Assembly (NCBI GenBank): GCA_003008705.1
Contig: PDUO01000047.1
Coordinates: forward strand, 276,506-340,505
Length of the DNA: 64,000 nucleotides
Reading direction: 5' to 3'
Origin: Pezicula radicicola
Taxonomy: Eukaryota; Ascomycota; Leotiomycetes; Helotiales; Dermateaceae
The position numbers and the translations under genes are program-made. This document shows positions 58,834-64,000 of the stretch, piece by piece. A model generated the notes under the pieces. That model had not been told where the DNA came from. It searched no databases and worked only from the letters and a program-made list of their open reading frames with translations. The first letter of the stretch is position 1. The number at the start of each line of letters is the position of its first letter.

Positions 58834-60322
58834 ACTGTCTCCCCTGAGCTCTCCTTCATGATAATGCCAATGTTTTTGTTCGAGTTTATGCATATTGGCG
58901 GTGTTTTTGATGGGGTATACAAACTAGGCGGTTTTGTCAGCATGCCCGACACGATACGATCTCTTCTCGCTCAAGATGCAGATAATGGAGTAAATCGGGA
59001 CGGGTTGCATGATGCATGTTGGATTTCTGGGAGTTAGTTGTAATAGCTTACAGCGTGGATGGAACTTGCTGGTATGGCGTCTATTTGACTCGGTTCAATT
59101 ACTTGTCCTGGCGTTGTCTTATCCTGGTACTGGGGAAAAGCGAATTAGATGGATGACATGACGACGATGCGGAGTTTAAGCTTGGACCTTTGGTTTTCTA
59201 ACACTGGTCTTTGGGGTCTCTTTGTAGATAGTTCGGTTCTGATTTCCCAATCAGAAAGAAAAATGTAGAGTATAATATTACTGACTGGGCTTTTATTTTG
59301 CGAATTGATTTAGTAAGTGAGACAGAACACATAATTCAACACCACATTGCCCACATGTTGCTGTCTATATTGCTTCCTATTTAACAAAATTTTACTTTAT
59401 AATTTAAAATAAAGGTAGGGAGGAAGGAGGAAGGGAGGGAATAAAATTAAGCTTAGTCTTAAGGTAGTTAGCTAGCTTTTGAAGAGATAGATGTAGTATG
59501 TGGTGCCGGATATGGTCGTCACTTGTTAATGTAGTTCTTGTTGTTATTGATTTGTTAGGTAGGAGAGATGGTATTTTAGTTTTATTTTTCTTTATTTCTT
59601 TCTTTCTTTTAAGTAGAATAGAGTAGAGTTTTAATTAAGTAAAAAGATAGGTAAAGGAAATAGTAACTCGTAACATGATAATGGTTTGATACTGTAGGTA
59701 TAGTTGCTGCTAATAGGATAGGACGTTAATTGAATGAGATTTAGAGGGAGAGCTTATAGATTTAGAGATTATAGGGTGGGGTTTTGAAAGGGTTGGTGTT
59801 ATATTGTTTGTGCTTTTGTGCTTTTGTGTTTTATGTGGTAATTGTGAGGTGAGGAATTACATAGTAGAATATACCTAACCTTGTAGTAGGTATTCTTCCA
59901 AAAAATGAAAAGTCTATATTAATAGTTGCTAACTCCCATCTTGCTGTCATTCTGCGCGCACGACGATATAATGAACGAGTGTCATACATGTCTACACGGC
60001 GAGATGACCTTTGGTTCTTGATTTTTCAAACAGTATGGTTCTTGGAGAAACATGGTGAGATATATCTGAGCGTGTGTGAAATCTTCTCTTATTTGGCGAA
60101 GGGCAATATGGCTTAGACCTAGCCTTTAAGGAGTGAGTTGTCTTTTTGTTGTGTAGGAGGAAGAGTTTATTATCTGTATACTTTTGTATTTATTTTGTTT
60201 GCGTGCATGGTGTTATACTTTATTCTTTAATTCTTGATTCTCTTATGTAGAGTATAATTATTAGTAGCTTAAATTAGAAACTAATTATAAGGAACTTCTA
60301 TATCATGCGGATTCCAAATATA

Positions 60323-60452
60323 TCCCTTTGTGTGTCTCACGGCCCTCTACCTATGTCCCGGGACGTGTACGGTAAAATACATACATTTTTTGGTGGTGGA
60401 ATTCTTCGGGTGCCGAACCCTTGTAGGGTGGGCCTTGAGCCACACAAAGGGA
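60323..60452 (+). mobile_element. MITE-like inverted-repeat element, copy C
   Basis: A 130-bp element flanked by TA (60321-60322 and 60453-60454). Its terminal inverted repeat runs about 25 bp with two or three mismatches, beginning TCCCTTTGTGTG. The core (60361-60425) matches copies A and B with several transitions, for example CGGGTGCCGAACCC where the others have CGGGGTGTCGAATCCC. It has the same orientation as the other two copies. Confidence 0.8.
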
Positions 60453-61905
60453 TATGAAAATTATAGTAGGTATACTATAGCGTCCACTGTAGAATCTGTC
60501 TTGTAGTGTGTAGAAAGAAGTATTTGTATAATTTAATGTATAAGTGGGTTCTCCGAATAGGTAAGTGACTTGGGTCTTGTAAGATTTATTATGCGTTCTA
60601 AATTAAGTGATTTTATTTAGTAGCATTGAATTGATAAGGGAATTTTGTGACAACCTTTTCTGTATGTTGTTTTTGTTTTTTTACTACGCTAATTCAATCA
60701 TCTGGTAGTGATCGAAAGCAGTTCAAGAAGTTGGTTGAGTTGTAAAGACCGTCGAAGAATTTATTGGTTTTCTCCTAGTGGATTTGTTGAATCTAATCGT
60801 CCGCTCATCACGTGGGCCTCCTACGTCGACTCCCGTCGTCTCCTAATCGTCGGAAACAACAAAATGGTCAGAGAAGCAAAATTGGCCGAAAACTATATAT
60901 CTTAATACAATCTTATTAAAAAAAAATCCATGCAGATATATAATATAGATAGACAGACATGCACCTTTTGTAGCTTTTATAATATTAAATATTATATTAT
61001 GTTGTTGTAAAGATAAAAAATAGTATGAATTTATAGTAGAGAAGGTACACAACGACTTTCATAGGCGAATCGGTAGATTCGGGTGTTTAGTGTGTTTCCC
61101 CTTATAAATTTTGAGGCCTATTTTGAGACCTACGTAATGACCGGACGATTGTGGACCTGTCATCGTCTTGATATGAGACTACGTAGATGGTAGTGTTTAA
61201 GTCTAAGAATTATAGCGGGGGATGATAGAGACCATATTTTCCAACAACGCTTTCTTTCGAGTATGATGTACTGATCAGGTCCATAGGGAGTAGAAAAATA
61301 TATAAAATTCACTTCGAGATATGACTGTTTATTTTTAATTTTAGAGCATTATTGGTGTACGGACTAGAGTCGAGGGCCGCCGGGTTTATTAAACCCGTAT
61401 CATTTTCTGCCGCAGTGCCAATACTACCATCTGAATGCAAAGTTTTCTTGGAAGAGTAATAATTGCGACTAACGATACTTTTGTAGACACATTTTACTTT
61501 TCTGGAGCACGTACAGAAGTAAGCGACAGTTCTTCGTATTTGTCTCATATAGTAAGTACATCCTTCGCATGCACCTCATACAGTATCAACCATACAGATG
61601 TAACACCACAGTAACTTTCGGCCCCGCGTAACATCGGTACTCAATAATGCCTTTAGCTTCCTTCTTAAGTTCTGCTATCTTATTACTAGAGATAAGATAT
61701 ACAGGGATGAACGACTCTCGCAATCATCTCAATAACAATACTCTACCTGGGATATGACGCACAAGTCGACGACGACATCAGTATCAGAGTTGAGAGTTCA
61801 TCTTGGAGTTATAACCAGCGTAATATAGTTCTTTGGTCTGGACTGGACAGTTCGTACTTGCTCAACAATACTCGACACAATGCAGTTTTCAGATCCGAAA
61901 TAATC

Positions 61906-62466
61906 AGTCCGATTCCGCGATTGCGCCTATCCTGACATCGCTTGGCAGTCCGGAATATTACTTCTTAGGATGCTCACTCTTAAGCGACCAATCACATAGT
62001 AGGAAAGTCGGACATTTTTGACAGCTAAAAAGTCCGAACGGACTCTCTCAACGACAACTTCACGTAACTTGCACTAAATTCGGACACACAGCTTCGACAA
62101 AGAGAGCATTTTACCCACTAATGACTCTTCTGATTTCTTATTATTCAACATGCTGTGCTGCTACGGCTACGGCTCTACCCCAAGCACCGTTCCGCCTCGT
62201 CGGATCTTCCCTGCGTGCTCAGTCGTCATTCTCCAGTCCCATTGTTCTTTTTGTCTCTGGTCTAGAAGGGACCCAGAACCCTTAACAACCTGGTCAACAC
62301 TCAAATACTTGTGGAAACCATCTCGGTACCTTCCATCCCATGCTCGTAACTTGAAATGCTTAGCATCAGCGACGAACTACCCTCGCTCCATACACGTCGT
62401 GAAACGGCTCTCTCGGCCTTAAGTTAAGAGCCGAATCTGGTAACTGGTGCTCAGCATCTCTCGGAC
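61906..62466. promoter_or_regulatory. cluster of CGGAC/GTCCG motifs upstream of the PDR-type transporter
   Basis: Six occurrences of GTCCG or CGGAC-type sequence lie within about 560 bases: near 61907, 61948, 62007, 62032, 62080 and 62462. The one at 62032-62043 is the palindrome GTCCG-AA-CGGAC, a CCG-N2-CGG arrangement. CGG triplets are the usual half-sites of Zn2Cys6 regulators, so these are candidate operator sites for the transporter at 62709. No binding is shown. Confidence 0.4.
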
Positions 62467-62708
62467 ACCTTCAGAATACCGTGGTGTACGTTGATGCCAC
62501 CCCACAGGGCTGAAGCCTCAGTGTTGTCATATACTGCGGTGCCCCCCATCCTTCCGGTTTCTGGTCTTACTATAATAATTAGTTCTCTTAACTCCCTTCT
62601 GTTTCAATCCTTCCAGAAGAATTACATTTCCTTACTTTGTTTTCCTTAATCTCTTTTAATTCTTCGACATCCATCCATCAGCCCTGGATATCAGCAGCTT
62701 CAACAACA

Positions 62709-64000
62709 ATGGCGGCTTCGCCTGAGCCCGAGGCATATGCCTCAGTGGTAAATCACTCGAATCACTCGACTGGAAACATCATCACCCGAACATTATCACA
62801 AGCTTCTCAATTTCTGGAACGCAAACCTAGTCGTACGTACGATGAGGACGACAACAGAGATGAGCCAATCAGCTTGGCCAATGACTGGCAAATGATGGAA
62901 GAGATCAAAGGCGTTCACGCCCAAGGCAAATCTGACCAAGTGAAAGGAAGAAAGCTGGGCGTCACCTGGACGAATTTGACGGTCAAAGGTGTGGGTTCTG
63001 ATGCTGCCTTCAACGAGAATGTTGGCTCGCAATTTCTGCCGAGCAAGATGAAGGGCGGAAGTCAAGCGGCTCCATTAAAGACCATCTTAGAGAACAGCCA
63101 TGGATGTGTCAAGCCTGGCGAGATGTTGCTTGTCCTCGGACGCCCAGGAGCCGGATGCACAACTCTACTTAAAATGCTTGCCAATAGACGGAATGGTTAC
63201 GCAGAAGTCACTGGGGATGTGCACTTTGGAACCCTCGACCACAAACAGGCGGCCCACTACCGGGGCCAGATTGTGATGAACACCGAAGATGAGCTTTTCT
63301 TCCCAACCCTCACCGTCGGCCAGACCATCGATTTCGCCACGAGGATGAAAGTACAGGCCAACCTCCCTTCCAACGTCACTTCCAGGGTCCAATTCCAGCA
63401 GGAGACCAAGGAGTTCTTGCTGAAGTCGATGGGAATTTCGCATACTCACGACACCAAGGTCGGCAACGAGTACGTGCGCGGTGTATCTGGTGGTGAACGG
63501 AAGCGTGTTAGTATTATCGAGACTCTTGCTACTCGCGCCAGTGTCTACTGTTGGGACAACAGTACTCGTGGACTTGATGCAAGCACTGCTCTTGAATACA
63601 CCAAGGCAATCCGAGCAATGACCGACATCTTTGGCATCGCTTCAATTGTCACTTTGTACCAGGCTGGTAACGGCATATATAATCTCTTTGACAAGGTATT
63701 GGTTATCGACGAGGGCAAGGAGATTTACTATGGGCCGATGAAGCAAGCTCGGCCATTTATGGAAGAATTGGGTTTCGTTTGTGATGATGCTGCAAATGTA
63801 GCTGATTTCCTTACTGGCGTCACAGTCCCCACGGAAAGAAGGATCCGCACTGGTTTCGAGGCCAAGTTCCCAAGAACTGGAACTGACATTTACAACGAGT
63901 ACCAACGTTCGTCCATCAAGGGTGAGATGGAGGCAGAGTACGATTACCCCAGTACGGAAGTCGCCAAATCACGAACAGAAGACTTCAGAATTAGCGTCGC
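62709..64000 (+). CDS. PDR-type ABC multidrug transporter (ABCG), 5' part only
   Basis: Open from the ATG at 62709 to the end of the window (430 codons), no stop and no intron seen, so the gene continues beyond. It has the NBD-TMD order of fungal pleiotropic drug resistance pumps. Residues 1-130 include the PDR N-terminal signature ([10 protein letters not shown], then [20 protein letters not shown]). Walker A is GRPGAGCTT (144-152), with Cys in place of Lys, as is normal for NBD1 of this family. The signature is [11 protein letters not shown]. Walker B is [14 protein letters not shown], with Asn in place of the catalytic Glu. After the NBD it enters a linker ([20 protein letters not shown]). 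Such pumps export azoles, phytoalexins and other toxicants at the plasma membrane. I cannot place it in a specific subgroup from this part. Confidence 0.9.
   Translation, partial: MAASPEPEAYASVVNHSNHSTGNIITRTLSQASQFLERKPSRTYDEDDNRDEPISLANDWQMMEEIKGVHAQGKSDQVKGRKLGVTWTNLTVKGVGSDAAFNENVGSQFLPSKMKGGSQAAPLKTILENSHGCVKPGEMLLVLGRPGAGCTTLLKMLANRRNGYAEVTGDVHFGTLDHKQAAHYRGQIVMNTEDELFFPTLTVGQTIDFATRMKVQANLPSNVTSRVQFQQETKEFLLKSMGISHTHDTKVGNEYVRGVSGGERKRVSIIETLATRASVYCWDNSTRGLDASTALEYTKAIRAMTDIFGIASIVTLYQAGNGIYNLFDKVLVIDEGKEIYYGPMKQARPFMEELGFVCDDAANVADFLTGVTVPTERRIRTGFEAKFPRTGTDIYNEYQRSSIKGEMEAEYDYPSTEVAKSRTEDFRISV

Larger units (their letters stand above)
58834..62708. other. long AT-rich intergenic region with element copy C and ABC-transporter promoter
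   Basis: 3.9 kb without a supported gene. 59390-60300 is low-complexity, T/G- and A/G-rich. Element copy C lies at 60323-60452. Frames at 60708-60905 and 61309-61548 have no domain. The last kilobase carries repeated CGGAC motifs and a C/T-rich leader before the PDR-type gene. Confidence 0.5.

Noticed and set aside
1..64000. CRISPR arrays, operons or bacterial-type insertion sequences
   Set aside because: No regularly spaced direct repeats were seen, the genes are intron-bearing and singly promoted, and no transposase frame was recognised.

Overview
The window is filamentous-ascomycete nuclear DNA. Most genes are split by short GT-AG introns of about 46-110 bp, many with CTAAC or CTAAT branch sites. 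The families present are typical of Pezizomycotina: a HET-domain protein, fungal Zn2Cys6 and F-box-type relics, ABCC and PDR-type ABC transporters and an AAAP amino-acid permease. Several sequences remind me of Leotiomycetes (Sclerotiniaceae and relatives), but that is an impression and not a test. No tRNA, rRNA, CRISPR or bacterial-type element was found.

Region 1 (1-37 kb) is accessory-looking. Single genes are separated by long AT-rich gaps. They are a dihydrodipicolinate-synthase-like aldolase (4.9 kb), a peroxisomal D-amino-acid oxidase with one in-frame stop (7.1 kb), a secreted or anchored TAP-like alpha/beta hydrolase (10.8-12.7 kb), a tiny secreted peptide (14.2 kb), an AAAP transporter with six exons (15.6-17.7 kb), a GH16 glycosidase (23.1 kb), a HET protein (27.8-30.2 kb), a multi-pass membrane protein with one in-frame stop (32.2-33.5 kb) and an alpha/beta hydrolase (34.3 kb). 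Between them lie decayed genes: a carrier-domain fragment, an unnamed fungal family, a Zn2Cys6 regulator with several frameshifts and an F-box/LRR-like relic.

Region 2 (37.5-42.2 kb) is one full-length ABCC transporter, complete except for a TAG where a tryptophan is expected.

Region 3 (43.5-58.8 kb) is a compact block of conserved nuclear genes: an Rco1-like double-PHD protein (Rpd3S), an EBP1/PA2G4-like protein, an SNF5-family subunit (SWI/SNF or RSC) and an Itc1-like WAC/DDT protein (ISWI complexes). Its two ends are flanked by copies of a short TA-flanked inverted-repeat element, and a third copy sits at 31.7 kb.

Region 4 (58.8-64 kb) is a long AT-rich intergenic stretch, then a promoter rich in CGGAC motifs, then the 5' part of a PDR-type ABC transporter that runs off the end.

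The observations most worth following are: (a) three otherwise intact genes each interrupted by one in-frame stop; (b) a 130-136 bp inverted-repeat element whose core is better conserved than its ends; (c) a C-rich to G-rich switch along the coding strand inside genes; (d) an exon made only of the start codon in the Itc1-like gene; (e) a candidate 28-nt intron in the decaying regulator.
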